Source of the DNA: Spirochaetes bacterium ADurb.BinA120
GTDB taxonomy: Bacteria; Spirochaetota; UBA4802; UBA5368
Direction: 5' to 3'
DNA length: 40,344 bases
NCBI GenBank assembly: GCA_002069125.1
Contig: MVZN01000023.1
Coordinates: forward strand, 1 to 40,344
Shown here: positions 7,267 through 15,345 of the stretch, one piece after another
Position numbering within the stretch: the first letter of the stretch is position 1
How the letters are laid out: every line of letters starts with the position of its first letter
Notes under the pieces: generated by a model
Told to the model about the DNA's origin: nothing
Database searches by the model: none
Seen by the model: the letters and a program-made list of their open reading frames with translations, nothing else
Program-made: the position numbers and the translations under genes

Positions 7267-8283
7267 ATGAGATTCCACCGTATCTCGGCATATAATTTCA
7301 TCACCCTCCTGATACTCGCCCTTTCGGGATCAGAGCTCTTTTCCGCCCCTATACCTCTCCTCAAAGCTCGTGTGAACGACACGGCGGGCATGTTTTCGGA
7401 ATCCGTAAAGGCCGAGGTGGAGAGGCTGCTCGCAAAGCACGAAAGTCGGACATCCAACCAGGTGGTGGTTGCTACTGTCCCCTCCCTTGAGGGAGAAAAC
7501 CTGGAGGAGTATTCCATCCGCCTGGCCGAGGCCTGGAAGATTGGGCAGAAAGGAAAGGACAACGGAGTCATCCTCCTTTTTTCGCGGGACGACCGGAAGC
7601 TTCGAATCGAGGTGGGCTATGGGCTCGAGGGCACGCTTACGGACCTCATGGCCGGGCGGATTATCCGCAACAATATTGTACCTCACTTTAAGGACGGCCG
7701 CTTCGACGATGGTTTGAGGTCCGGAGTGAATGGTGTACTTCAAGTTCTAAATGGTGAAGTCAAAGCAGACGTCCCCGTTAAAACTGAGCTAAAGTCGAGA
7801 AAAGGCTTCGGCTATTACATAAAACTCGTTTTTCAATACTTCTTCATCGCAGTCGGAATCGGGATTGCTATACTTTTCCTTGGTTCGTTCTTTATCTTTT
7901 TTATCAACCTGATGTTTTTTCAAACCGGCGCCGTAGGATGGGTTACATTCGCTTTAACGTCCCTCATGTTTTTCCTTCCGTTGATGATGATGCCCGTAGT
8001 TTCTGCGCTGCAGTATATAGGTTGCTGCGAGGTGTGCCTAATACCGGGGATATCGGTTACCGCCGCCCTGCTTATCGGCCTTAAAATATTTTTCTTAGTG
8101 ACACCGTTCGGCAAGCGAATCGCCGATAGGTTTCGCTTGGACCTGTCCGCCGGCTCAGGAGGCGGCTCCGGCAGCGGTTACTCCTACAGTTCTTCTTCGT
8201 CCTCCTGGAGCTCCAGCAGCTCATCGAGCTACAGCGGCGGCGGAGGCAGCTTCGGAGGAGGAGGGGCTTCGGGTTCGTGGTGA
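7267..8283 (+). CDS. TPM-domain (YgcG/TPM_phosphatase family) membrane protein, copy 2
   Basis: The ATG at 7267 sits behind AGGGAGA and opens a signal peptide; an in-frame ATG at 7216 would add a hydrophilic leader without a ribosome site. The 338-residue product repeats the design of copy 1: signal peptide, TPM domain with VNDTAGMF and VGYGLEGTLTD, three membrane segments and a Ser/Gly tail ending GGGGASGSW. The TPM domain and extreme C-terminus are almost identical in DNA to copy 1, while signal peptide and membrane parts differ. That mosaic points to gene conversion between tandem paralogues or a recent partial duplication. Function unknown; extracytoplasmic domain anchored in the inner membrane is the likely topology. 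Confidence 0.88.
   Translation: MRFHRISAYNFITLLILALSGSELFSAPIPLLKARVNDTAGMFSESVKAEVERLLAKHESRTSNQVVVATVPSLEGENLEEYSIRLAEAWKIGQKGKDNGVILLFSRDDRKLRIEVGYGLEGTLTDLMAGRIIRNNIVPHFKDGRFDDGLRSGVNGVLQVLNGEVKADVPVKTELKSRKGFGYYIKLVFQYFFIAVGIGIAILFLGSFFIFFINLMFFQTGAVGWVTFALTSLMFFLPLMMMPVVSALQYIGCCEVCLIPGISVTAALLIGLKIFFLVTPFGKRIADRFRLDLSAGSGGGSGSGYSYSSSSSSWSSSSSSSYSGGGGSFGGGGASGSW
7372..7739 (+). repeat. Duplicated TPM-domain segment, unit B
   Basis: Partner of 5781-6148, with no insertions or deletions between the two copies. Confidence 0.8.
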
Positions 8284-8287
8284 GGGG
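8230..8287 (+). repeat. Duplicated Gly-rich tail segment, unit B
   Basis: Partner of 6612-6669; covers the GGGGSFGGGGASGSW tail and stop codon. Confidence 0.75.
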
Positions 8288-8318
8288 CTACATTATCCGC
8301 AGAGTGCAACATAACAAT

Positions 8319-8343
8319 AAGGGACTACAGACCCTTGCTCTGA
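8319..8343 (+). repeat. Downstream flank shared by both TPM genes, copy B, forming the hicB stop
   Basis: AAGGGACTACAGACCCTTG followed by CTCTGA matches the flank of TPM copy 1. Read leftward it supplies the last codons and the stop of the hicB gene, so the duplication edge lies at about 8343. Confidence 0.45.
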
Positions 8344-8624
8344 AATGAAATATTCATCTTTGTAAAAGCAATGGCCGCTTCGCGGTGCAATTCAGGAGAA
8401 ATCCTTAAATTAAATTTTCCGGAATAAGGCTTTTCAGGCTCGACCCCTTCTTCTTTACACCATTTAATATAATCGTCGATCGAATCTTTAAACGCTTTCT
8501 CAATCTCTTTCACCGAAGTCCCCTGGAACGTAATGACGTCTCTCGTATTTATTACGTCTCCGTGAAAAATCTTCGCATCTGGATAATAGTTTACCACTCC
8601 AATATAACCTTTATATTCCATCAT
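8325..8624 (-). CDS. hicB: HicB-family antitoxin, C-terminus replaced
   Basis: The 99-residue product is a recognisable HicB: a partial RNase H-like fold with FHGDVINTRDVITFQG, then SIDDYIKWCKEEG, then NLRISPELHREAAIA, the start of the ribbon-helix-helix DNA-binding part. HicB antitoxins neutralise the HicA mRNA interferase and repress their own operon. Here the RHH domain stops early: after the ISF near residue 93 the reading frame enters sequence shared with the TPM downstream flank and ends in QSKGL. The last dozen or so residues of a normal HicB are missing, so DNA binding is probably impaired. The upstream hicA survives only as a fragment. The likely state is a decaying orphan antitoxin; residual toxin-binding function is possible. 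Confidence 0.75.
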   Translation of the reverse strand: MMEYKGYIGVVNYYPDAKIFHGDVINTRDVITFQGTSVKEIEKAFKDSIDDYIKWCKEEGVEPEKPYSGKFNLRISPELHREAAIAFTKMNISFQSKGL

Positions 8625-8707
8625 GGCTTTATACCCGCATTTTTTAAAAATCGTTTCATCGACGTGACCGCTCCTTTGCCTGTTCCATTTTTAGCGTATA
8701 TCTGCCT
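8621..8707 (-). pseudogene. hicA: hicA toxin remnant (C-terminal 28 codons)
   Basis: Directly upstream of hicB, in another frame, the sequence encodes GKGAV, then MKRFLKNAGIKP and a TGA that overlaps the hicB start as TGATG. That is how HicA proteins of this pairing end and how hicA-hicB genes normally overlap. An in-frame TAA 28 codons earlier closes the frame and no HicA N-terminus, including the catalytic His region, is visible. I read it as a truncated toxin gene. Short length limits certainty. Confidence 0.55.
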
Positions 8708-8778
8708 TTATATACGTTTTGTCTTCACTTCTGGCATTATTATGTACTTGGCCTTAAAACTTATTGAAATTTGAAGTC

Positions 8779-8874
8779 CTAACTGTTGTATTTAAGAAAC
8801 ACGCCGGGTGTTACTCCGACTATTTTACGGAAGTACCTGCTGAAGTGGCCCTGGTCCGATCAATCAAAACCGCA
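8779..8874 (-). pseudogene. AraC-family regulator fragment (C-terminal HTH)
   Basis: Reading leftward, SDQGHFSRYFRKIVGVTP and GVFLKYNS precede a TAG at 8781-8779. This is the signature end of an AraC/XylS helix-turn-helix domain (consensus GFSDQSHFSR.FK...G.TP..YR). The expected Gly-Phe lies just before it but is separated by a stop, and nothing further upstream fits because ftsK begins there. It is a gene remnant. Together with the broken hicAB it marks 8290-8890 as a debris zone. Confidence 0.7.
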
Positions 8875-8891
8875 TCACACCAACCCCCCAC

Positions 8892-11576
8892 TCACACATA
8901 AACCTCGCGCGGCTTGCTCCCCTGCTGGGCGCTGATATAGCCGCGGTCCTCCATGAGCTCGATGATGCGGGCCGCCCGGTTATAGCCGATTGAAAGGCGC
9001 CTCTGCAGGTACGAGGCCGAGGCCTTCTTGGTCTCCTCCACTATCTTGAGCGCCTCGACGAAGAGCTCGTCGTCCTCGCCGTCATCCTCGCCGGAGAGCT
9101 CCTCCTCGAAGATGCTCGCGTCGATATCGATGTAGTCGGGATTCCCGAGCGAGCGCAGGTGCTGCACCACCGTCTGTATTTCGTCCTCGGAGATGTAGGC
9201 CCCCTGTATGCGCACAGGGAAGGAGCTCATGGGCGACTGGTAGAGCATGTCCCCTTTGCCCAGAAGTTTCTCCGCGCCGTTCTGGTCGATTATGGTGCGC
9301 GAATCGGTCTTCTGGGCCACCTGAAAGGCTATGCGCGCCGGAAAGTTCGCCTTGATGATGCCGGTAATAACGTCAACCGATGGCCGCTGCGTTGCGAGCA
9401 CCAGGTGGATTCCCACCGCGCGCGCCTTCTGCGCGATGCGGGTTATAAAGCCCTCTATCTCCTTCTGCGCCACCATCATGAGGTCGGCAAGCTCGTCCAT
9501 AATGATGACGATATACGGAAGGCGCTCGTAGGCGTCGCCGTAGGCGGCCGCCTTCTGGTTGTAGCGCTCTATATCGCGCGTGTTCATCCGCGAAAGCAGC
9601 CGATAGCGCCTCTCCATCTCGTACATGGCCCACTTGAGCGCCTTGGGCGCCACGCCCGGCTCGACTATGACGGGCGTAAGAAGGTGCGGGATGCCGTTGT
9701 AAAGCTGCAGCTCCACCATCTTCGGGTCGACTAAGATGAAGCGCACATAGTTCGGATCGTAGTTGTAGATAAGGCTGGTTATAATGGAGTTAACGCATAC
9801 GGACTTGCCGCTTCCGGTGGCCCCGGCTATTAGAAGGTGCGGAAGCTTCTTAATGTCGAGCGTTACGGGCTTGCCCAGAATGTCCTTGCCCAGGGCCACC
9901 TTGAGGCTCCCGTTATGCGACTGGTACTCCCTCGCGGTTATAATGTCGCCAAGGTTCACCATCTCCCTCTTTTTGTTCGGCACCTCGACGCCTATGGCCG
10001 ATTTGCCGGGAATGGGCGCTACGATGCGCACCCGGGAGCCCGAGAGCGCCATTGCGATGTCGTCCGAAAGCCCCACTATGCGGTTCACCTTGATGCCCGG
10101 CGCTATCTGCATCTCGTAAAGCGTAATTACCGGCCCGCGGTTTACGTTTACCACGCGCGACTCTATTCCGAAATCGTTCAGCGTGCCTACGAGAAGCTCG
10201 GAATTTTTTATAATCTCGCCCTTCCAGCTCTCCGCGTCCGATGCCGAGGAGGGCTGCAGAAACGCGGCCGGGATGATGTAGTCGCGGTTGATGGATATGC
10301 TTTCGAAAACCCGTTCCTCGAGGTCCCCGTCGCCGAAATCGAAGGTCTGCTGGACCTCTCCGGCCCCCTTGCGCGGCCTCTGCTCCCCGTCGTTCCTCAC
10401 CGGGCCCTTCGCCCCGCGCCCATCCTCGCTCGACGCGAGCGAGGAGGCCGCCGTCCGATCGGCGTCCTCGTCCTCGGAAAGGCGCCCCGGTATGTCATCA
10501 TCCTCCGACAATGCGCTCAGGCGAAGCCTGTTGGTCGCGATGCGGCTCCCGTCGTCCGCGTCGGGCGTCCCGGCCTCTTCGGCCTCCAGTCCCGCCGGGG
10601 CGCCATCATCACCGACATCCGCCGCCTGTTCCGTTTCAATCGTTTCCCCGGTATGATTGCCCGTCGATGGGCCCTCGTCGCGTAACTCATAGGCATCCGC
10701 AGGGATGTACGCGTCATCGTGGTCGGCGGTGTCGGCCGGATGCCGCGTCTCCATTATTTCCAAATCGACGGCTGCGCCGTCATCGAAATACGCCCCGCGC
10801 GGACCTTCCGCCTGGCCCAAGATGCCGGCATCCGCGTTCATGTACTCCAGAAGCTCCACCCTGGAGGGAAAAGTGGAATCGTCCTTCGTCTCGCCCACGA
10901 TCCTGCCGCGGTAAACGCGCACCCGGCGCTTCACCACCCAAGGAGGTTTGGCGGCCCGGCGGGCCTTCTTTCGGATTTCCGGGTCGATGCGGGTTAGCGG
11001 CACTGCGTTCGGATCGCTCCTGCGCAGCAATTTAATGTAGGCCGACCGCACCGCCGCCTGGAGCCTCCCGCCGGGCGAGGCCTCGAAGAACGACGCGATC
11101 GAAAATACGCCGAGCAGGAGAAGAGCGCTTAAGTTAAGCACAACCACCACCAGCGCGCCGCCCACGCTGCCGAGGAAGTGCGAGAAAAAACGCGAGAGGT
11201 ACATCCCCACATAACCGCCGGCACGCTGGGGAACGGACTCGGTCCCAAAGAGCGCGCATAGTGCAGCGAAGCTTATCAGAAGAAACGAAAGCGCGAAGAT
11301 GCGCTCCATGGAGCCGGCAATATTGCCCCGGCGCAGGACGTGCCAGGCCGAGAGGGCCCCTATTGCCACCAAAATATAAGAGGAGATTCCAAAGGCCACG
11401 TGCAGAAAATTGGAGATCCATGCCCCGAAGGGGCCCATGAGGTTCGCTACCTGCCTGCCCTCAGCAAGGAGCCGGCAATCGTCAAGCGAAAAGCTTGAAA
11501 GCGCCAGGAGCAGCATCAGCGAAAATAGAACCATGAATACGCCGGTGATCTCCTGAAAACGCCTATCGCTGGACAC
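8892..11576 (-). CDS. ftsK: DNA translocase FtsK/SpoIIIE
   Basis: The 894-residue product has the complete FtsK plan. Four membrane segments lie in about residues 13-165. A long acidic, low-complexity linker runs to about 420. The motor carries Walker A GATGSGKS at 585-592 and Walker B IIMDE near 691-695, plus the LATQRPSVDVITG region. The C-terminal gamma winged helix (about 840-894) would read polar KOPS-type sequences and contact XerD. FtsK sits at the division septum and pumps chromosome ends into daughter cells while resolving dimers. The start is GTG at 11576 with GGAGG six bases upstream. It follows the dut-rnj pair after a 208-base gap that shows no other gene. Family and completeness are certain. 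Confidence 0.96.
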   Translation of the reverse strand: MSSDRRFQEITGVFMVLFSLMLLLALSSFSLDDCRLLAEGRQVANLMGPFGAWISNFLHVAFGISSYILVAIGALSAWHVLRRGNIAGSMERIFALSFLLISFAALCALFGTESVPQRAGGYVGMYLSRFFSHFLGSVGGALVVVVLNLSALLLLGVFSIASFFEASPGGRLQAAVRSAYIKLLRRSDPNAVPLTRIDPEIRKKARRAAKPPWVVKRRVRVYRGRIVGETKDDSTFPSRVELLEYMNADAGILGQAEGPRGAYFDDGAAVDLEIMETRHPADTADHDDAYIPADAYELRDEGPSTGNHTGETIETEQAADVGDDGAPAGLEAEEAGTPDADDGSRIATNRLRLSALSEDDDIPGRLSEDEDADRTAASSLASSEDGRGAKGPVRNDGEQRPRKGAGEVQQTFDFGDGDLEERVFESISINRDYIIPAAFLQPSSASDAESWKGEIIKNSELLVGTLNDFGIESRVVNVNRGPVITLYEMQIAPGIKVNRIVGLSDDIAMALSGSRVRIVAPIPGKSAIGVEVPNKKREMVNLGDIITAREYQSHNGSLKVALGKDILGKPVTLDIKKLPHLLIAGATGSGKSVCVNSIITSLIYNYDPNYVRFILVDPKMVELQLYNGIPHLLTPVIVEPGVAPKALKWAMYEMERRYRLLSRMNTRDIERYNQKAAAYGDAYERLPYIVIIMDELADLMMVAQKEIEGFITRIAQKARAVGIHLVLATQRPSVDVITGIIKANFPARIAFQVAQKTDSRTIIDQNGAEKLLGKGDMLYQSPMSSFPVRIQGAYISEDEIQTVVQHLRSLGNPDYIDIDASIFEEELSGEDDGEDDELFVEALKIVEETKKASASYLQRRLSIGYNRAARIIELMEDRGYISAQQGSKPREVYV

Positions 11577-11784
11577 AAACCGCCTCCGATATCAGTCTGC
11601 CGCAATCCGGACGGGTAAAGCGCATAAGGGCACAGCTTGGCCCCTTCGCATGCCGGGTCTTTGTTATATATCGGCATCCCGGGGCGGGGAATTGAGGCCC
11701 AAACCGGCTTAAATCCAGATGGGAGCGCTGGAGGTTCCATCCCCGTCACCGCGCAGGCCGGGGTCACGCCGATGGAGGCCGGCG

Positions 11785-13443
11785 CTAAACGTCCATCACC
11801 TGGACCTCTACAAGGGGATTCCGCCTGGTCATGCGGAAGATGGAATTTTTAAGGTGCTTTCGCAGAAAGGCGGCTATCTCGAGCTCTCCCCGGCCTTCGG
11901 CGAGCATCCTGTGCACCTGTGACTGCGTGTCGGCGCGGATCGCCTCGAGCACTTTGACCTTGCTGCCGGCCACAAAGCCCTTGGCCACCACCTCGGGCGG
12001 GCGGATCAGCATTCTCTCCGCCGTTACGACCGAAACCAGCACTATTCCCTCCGAGGCCATGGCCTTGCGGTCCTGTATCACGCCGTTACCCACGTCCTCT
12101 ATGTCCTGGCCGTCCACGTAAATACGGTCCAGATGCATTCCCCCGGCCTTACTGACGCCCTTTTTGGAAAGCTCGAGAATGTCGCCGTTATCCGCAATTA
12201 CTATCCGCGATGGCTTTATGCCGAGCGACTCCGCTATTCGCGCGTGCGCCCGCAGGTGGCGGTACTCGCCGTGGATGGGCATGAAGTACTTCGGCTTCGT
12301 GATCGATATCATAAGCTTAAGCTCCTCCTGCGAGGCGTGGCCCGAGACGTGCAGGTCCTCGTCCTGTTCGTAATAGACCTCGCAGCCCATCCGCATGAGC
12401 GAGTTTATGACCGAGTAGACCATGCGCTCGTTCCCCGGAATGACGGAAGCCGTAATAAGCACCGTGTCGCCGGAGCCGGCGGCAAAATTCCGGTGCGTGC
12501 CCGAGGCCATCCGCGAAAGCGCCGACATCGGCTCGCCCTGGGACCCCGTGCAGATGATGACGAGTTTTTTCGCGGGAAGCGAATTCGCCTCGGCCACCTC
12601 GACGATCAGGTCGTCGTGGTATTCCAGGTAGCCGAGGCTGCGCGCTATCTCCACGTTCTTCAGCATGGTTATTCCGCTGATGACGACCCGTTTGTTGTAC
12701 TTCCTCGCCGCGTCCAGCACCTGCTGTATCCGGTGTATGTTCGAGGCGAAGGTTGCGACGATGATCCGCCCCTTAACCGACGAAAAAATCTCCAGCAGTC
12801 GCTCGCTCAATATGCTCTCCGAGCGCGTGTGTCCTTTTCTAAGCGCGTTCGTGCTGTCCGACATGAGGAGCAGCACCCCCCTTTCGCCGTATCCGGCGAA
12901 CGCGTGAATATCGGTCACCCTGCCGTCCACCGGCGAGTAATCGATCTTGAAGTCGCCCGAGTGTATGATGACGCCGACCGGGGTGCTTATGGCGATTGCC
13001 GCGCCGTCTATTATGGAGTGGTTGACGGCGATGAACTCCACCTCGAAAGCTCCAAGCGCAAACCTTTCTCCCGGCGCCACTTCCCTAAGCTCGGGCTTCC
13101 GCCGCGGCGGCCGCTCCTCCAGCCTGTTCTGTATCAATCCGAGCGTTAGGCGCGTTGCGAATACCGGCGCGGATACCTCCTTTAAAAGAAACGGCACCGC
13201 GCCTATATGGTCCTCGTGCCCGTGGGTGATGAGTATTCCTTTTATGCGGTGGCGGTTCTTTACTACATAGGAGAAATCCGGAATTATGAAGTCTATCCCC
13301 GGGGTCTCCTCGGTGGGGAACATGATCCCGCAATCGACGATGATGATGTCCTCGCCGTACTCGAAGACGGTCATGTTCTTTCCTATGGCGTCAAGCCCGC
13401 CGAGGGGCAGTATCTTTACGCTCTGTTCCTTTCCCTGTTTCAT
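11785..13443 (-). CDS. rnj: Ribonuclease J (metallo-beta-lactamase/beta-CASP nuclease)
   Basis: The 552-residue length fits RNase J. The zinc-binding motif THGHEDH is at residues 73-79, followed by HSGDFKID and SDSTNA, then the beta-CASP part with [10 protein letters not shown] and the late histidine region [13 protein letters not shown]. The C-terminal domain (about 450-552) is present. RNase J degrades and matures RNA with 5'-exonuclease and endonuclease activity in the cytoplasm, often replacing or complementing RNase E. The start codon overlaps the stop of dut by four bases (ATGA), so translation is probably coupled. No terminator with a T-run is seen between it and ftsK. Confidence 0.95.
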   Translation of the reverse strand: MKQGKEQSVKILPLGGLDAIGKNMTVFEYGEDIIIVDCGIMFPTEETPGIDFIIPDFSYVVKNRHRIKGILITHGHEDHIGAVPFLLKEVSAPVFATRLTLGLIQNRLEERPPRRKPELREVAPGERFALGAFEVEFIAVNHSIIDGAAIAISTPVGVIIHSGDFKIDYSPVDGRVTDIHAFAGYGERGVLLLMSDSTNALRKGHTRSESILSERLLEIFSSVKGRIIVATFASNIHRIQQVLDAARKYNKRVVISGITMLKNVEIARSLGYLEYHDDLIVEVAEANSLPAKKLVIICTGSQGEPMSALSRMASGTHRNFAAGSGDTVLITASVIPGNERMVYSVINSLMRMGCEVYYEQDEDLHVSGHASQEELKLMISITKPKYFMPIHGEYRHLRAHARIAESLGIKPSRIVIADNGDILELSKKGVSKAGGMHLDRIYVDGQDIEDVGNGVIQDRKAMASEGIVLVSVVTAERMLIRPPEVVAKGFVAGSKVKVLEAIRADTQSQVHRMLAEGRGELEIAAFLRKHLKNSIFRMTRRNPLVEVQVMDV

Positions 13444-13874
13444 ATTCCGCTGTGACCGAATCCTCCGTCGTTTCTTTCGGTGCTTCCGAGCCCGTCGACC
13501 TCGACGAAATCCGCCCGCAGCACGCGCGCAAAAACCATCTGCGCTATACGCATACCGGGCATAACCGTAAAGGGCTCTTGCCCCAGGTTCGCGAGAATGA
13601 CCTTCACCTCGCCCCGGTAGTCCGAATCGATAGTCCCCGGCGTGTTTAGGCAGGTAATGCCGTGCTTCAGGGCGAGGCCGCTTCGCGGGCGTATCTGGGC
13701 CTCATAGCCCTCGGGGATCTCCATTGTGACGCCCGTAGGAATGAGGGCAACCGCCCCGGGGGCGATGGTGATGGGAGCCTCCGGGAGGGCGAACACATCG
13801 GCTCCCGCCGCGCCTGAGGTCTGATAGGCCGGGACCGACGCTCCCGCCCGCGCCGTGATACGCACCTGTATCAT
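13440..13874 (-). CDS. dut: Deoxyuridine 5'-triphosphate nucleotidohydrolase (dUTPase)
   Basis: The 144-residue trimeric-type dUTPase shows all five motifs: [40 protein letters not shown] and the C-terminal [16 protein letters not shown]. It hydrolyses dUTP to dUMP and PPi, keeping uracil out of DNA and feeding thymidylate synthesis. The start is the ATG at 13874, with GGAGGGG just upstream. A longer open frame continues upstream to 14390 but is non-coding: the motif-1 distance fits only the short start. The gene overlaps rnj by four bases. Confidence 0.95.
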   Translation of the reverse strand: MIQVRITARAGASVPAYQTSGAAGADVFALPEAPITIAPGAVALIPTGVTMEIPEGYEAQIRPRSGLALKHGITCLNTPGTIDSDYRGEVKVILANLGQEPFTVMPGMRIAQMVFARVLRADFVEVDGLGSTERNDGGFGHSGI

Positions 13875-14073
13875 GCGGTCCCCTCCGATGTATTCTTTCC
13901 GCGTTCGCACTGGTATTGCCCGGCCGTTTTGTGGGCCATACGGGGATACTCCGCGCGGCATGTCCCAATCGCAATCACTTTTTTTGAAAACGCCTTCCGC
14001 TTCGTGCGCCCGTCCACCGCATCCGGCATCGTACATATCGTCCTTGACGCGTGCGCGGCCCTCAATTTCTCTC

Positions 14074-14102
14074 TTGCCCGCGGCCATGGAAACCGATATT
14101 AT
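14074..14102 (+). promoter_or_regulatory. Promoter of the TPR gene
   Basis: TTGCCC (14074-14079), a 17-base spacer and TATTAT (14097-14102) precede the TPR start by about 60 bases. It lies in the 288-base divergent gap shared with dut. Confidence 0.4.
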
Positions 14103-14162
14103 GTACGGAGGGTGGAGCCGTTGCCGCACGCGGCCGGCGGCCCGCTTAGACACAGGAGGCCC

Positions 14163-14999
14163 ATGCACGATTCCGCCTCGTTCAAGCGATACAACAACGC
14201 CCTCCGGCTCGAGAAGGAGGGCAATTACGTCATGGCATTGCACGAATACGTCGCTGCGATAGAGGTCGACCCCTCGAACAGGGACGCGTATCTCAACCTG
14301 GGGTCGCTCTATTCCCGCATGAACCGCCTCGGCGAGGCGATGGACTGCTACAGCAAGGCGCTCGAGCTGGGGGACGACTATCTCGTCCATTTCAACATGG
14401 GCGGCATCCTCTATAAAAGGGGTGAATACAAGCAGGCCGTTCTCACGCTGGAAAAGTCCCGGCGCCTCAACGGCTCATTTCCCCTCACTCTGCTCGTCAT
14501 GGGGCTCGCGTTCAGCCGGCTCCGCAACCATAACGCCGCGAGCGCCTGTTTCGAGCGTGTGCTCGAACTCGATGCAGGCAACCGTATCGCCCTCACGGCT
14601 CTGGCCATAATCGAACTGGACCGCGACGACTACGAACGCTCCCTCCGCCTGATCGACCGCATCCTTACCGACGACTCCACGAACGGCGGAGCCCGAAAAC
14701 TCCGCGCCGACGTGCTGTACCGCATGAACCGCCTCGACGAATCGGCGAGCGAAATTAAGTCACTGCGAAACGAGGAGGGCCAGTACCGCTCCTATGACGA
14801 GTTCATACGGACGATTCCGCTCGAAATCTTCACCGACCGCTACGGCACCATAGAGGAGAAGATAGCCGCGCTCGGAGAAAAGACCGCCTCCGGCGACCGT
14901 GACAGCCTGCTTGGCCTGAGCCTTTGTTACCTCCTGACGGGCGATTCGGACAGGGCCATCGACCTTCTTTTCGAGGCGAAAAAAAACATCTTGAACTGA
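14163..14999 (+). CDS. Tetratricopeptide-repeat protein
   Basis: From the ATG at 14163, with AGGAGG three bases before it, the product has 278 residues. The first two thirds are about five TPR units: A-x-x-x-Y-x-x-A-I-x-x-DP patterns such as [15 protein letters not shown], then [19 protein letters not shown], and repeats at roughly 34-residue spacing up to about residue 190. The rest is charged and helical and ends FEAKKNILN. There is no signal peptide, so it is a cytoplasmic scaffold or co-chaperone-like protein. No partner is identified; it stands alone between divergent dut and tRNA-Val. An upstream extension of the frame to 13929 lacks a ribosome site and TPR sequence. Confidence 0.8.
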   Translation: MHDSASFKRYNNALRLEKEGNYVMALHEYVAAIEVDPSNRDAYLNLGSLYSRMNRLGEAMDCYSKALELGDDYLVHFNMGGILYKRGEYKQAVLTLEKSRRLNGSFPLTLLVMGLAFSRLRNHNAASACFERVLELDAGNRIALTALAIIELDRDDYERSLRLIDRILTDDSTNGGARKLRADVLYRMNRLDESASEIKSLRNEEGQYRSYDEFIRTIPLEIFTDRYGTIEEKIAALGEKTASGDRDSLLGLSLCYLLTGDSDRAIDLLFEAKKNILN

Positions 15000-15028
15000 T
15001 GTTGACGCCCTCTTTTTGGCTATAATGC

Positions 15029-15057
15029 TTGACATCGTAAAACGGGCCGAATAGGTT
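15029..15057 (+). promoter_or_regulatory. Promoter of tRNA-Val
   Basis: A perfect TTGACA (15029-15034), a 17-base spacer and TAGGTT (15052-15057) place the start about four bases before the mature tRNA. Confidence 0.65.
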
Positions 15058-15067
15058 CACCGCGGCG

Positions 15068-15141
15068 GGGCGATTAGCTCAGTCGGTTAGAGCGCCTGCC
15101 TCACATGCAGGAGGTCACTGGTTCGAGTCCAGTATCGCCCA
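15068..15141 (+). tRNA. tRNA-Val (anticodon CAC)
   Basis: A full cloverleaf is visible. The acceptor stem is GGGCGAT (15068-15074) with ATCGCCC (15134-15140), and the discriminator is A at 15141. The D-arm contains TAGCTCAGTCGGTTAGAGC. The anticodon stem CCTGC/GCAGG (15095-15099, 15107-15111) encloses the loop CTCACAT, giving anticodon CAC (15102-15104), which reads the valine codon GUG. The T-arm has GGTTCGAGTCC. The CCA end is not encoded. No integrase or attachment-site duplication is seen downstream. Confidence 0.96.
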
Positions 15142-15174
15142 CAGCCCCGTCTCCGGCAGCATTCCAGGGAAAAC

Positions 15175-15203
15175 TTGACGTTCCCCGTCCCATTTCCTTG
15201 AAT
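15175..15203 (+). promoter_or_regulatory. Possible promoter of the EAL gene
   Basis: TTGACG (15175-15180), 17 bases, then TTGAAT (15198-15203). It is in the 204-base gap after tRNA-Val, which otherwise shows nothing. Confidence 0.35.
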
Positions 15204-15345
15204 AATGCGCCGTCAGGGGTACATTGGGGTAAATACCGGCCCTGCGAGGGCGGAACTCGGTCGGGCCATTCCAGGCCGGCCGCGCGGCGGTCCCCATTTT
15301 TCGGTCCCCAGCTTCATCTTTTCAACCAGCGCATAGGAGCACCCA

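Noticed and set aside
5308-8891. CRISPR array or insertion sequence in the repeat-rich region
   Set aside because: No regularly spaced direct repeats with spacers and no transposase frame or terminal inverted repeats were found; the repeats are hairpins and a gene duplication.
9837-10685. A 282-codon open frame antisense to ftsK
   Set aside because: Shadow of the ftsK linker and motor region; composition is typical of a reverse frame.
12133-13149. A 338-codon open frame antisense to the RNase J gene
   Set aside because: Arg/His/Val-rich shadow translation of rnj with no ribosome site of note.
13875-14390. Upstream extension of dut as a larger fusion protein
   Set aside because: The ATG at 13874 has a strong ribosome site and gives the standard dUTPase length; the extension is not protein-like and overlaps the TPR gene.
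15142-15345. Genomic island inserted at tRNA-Val
   Set aside because: No integrase, no repeated tRNA 3' end and no compositional break were seen downstream.
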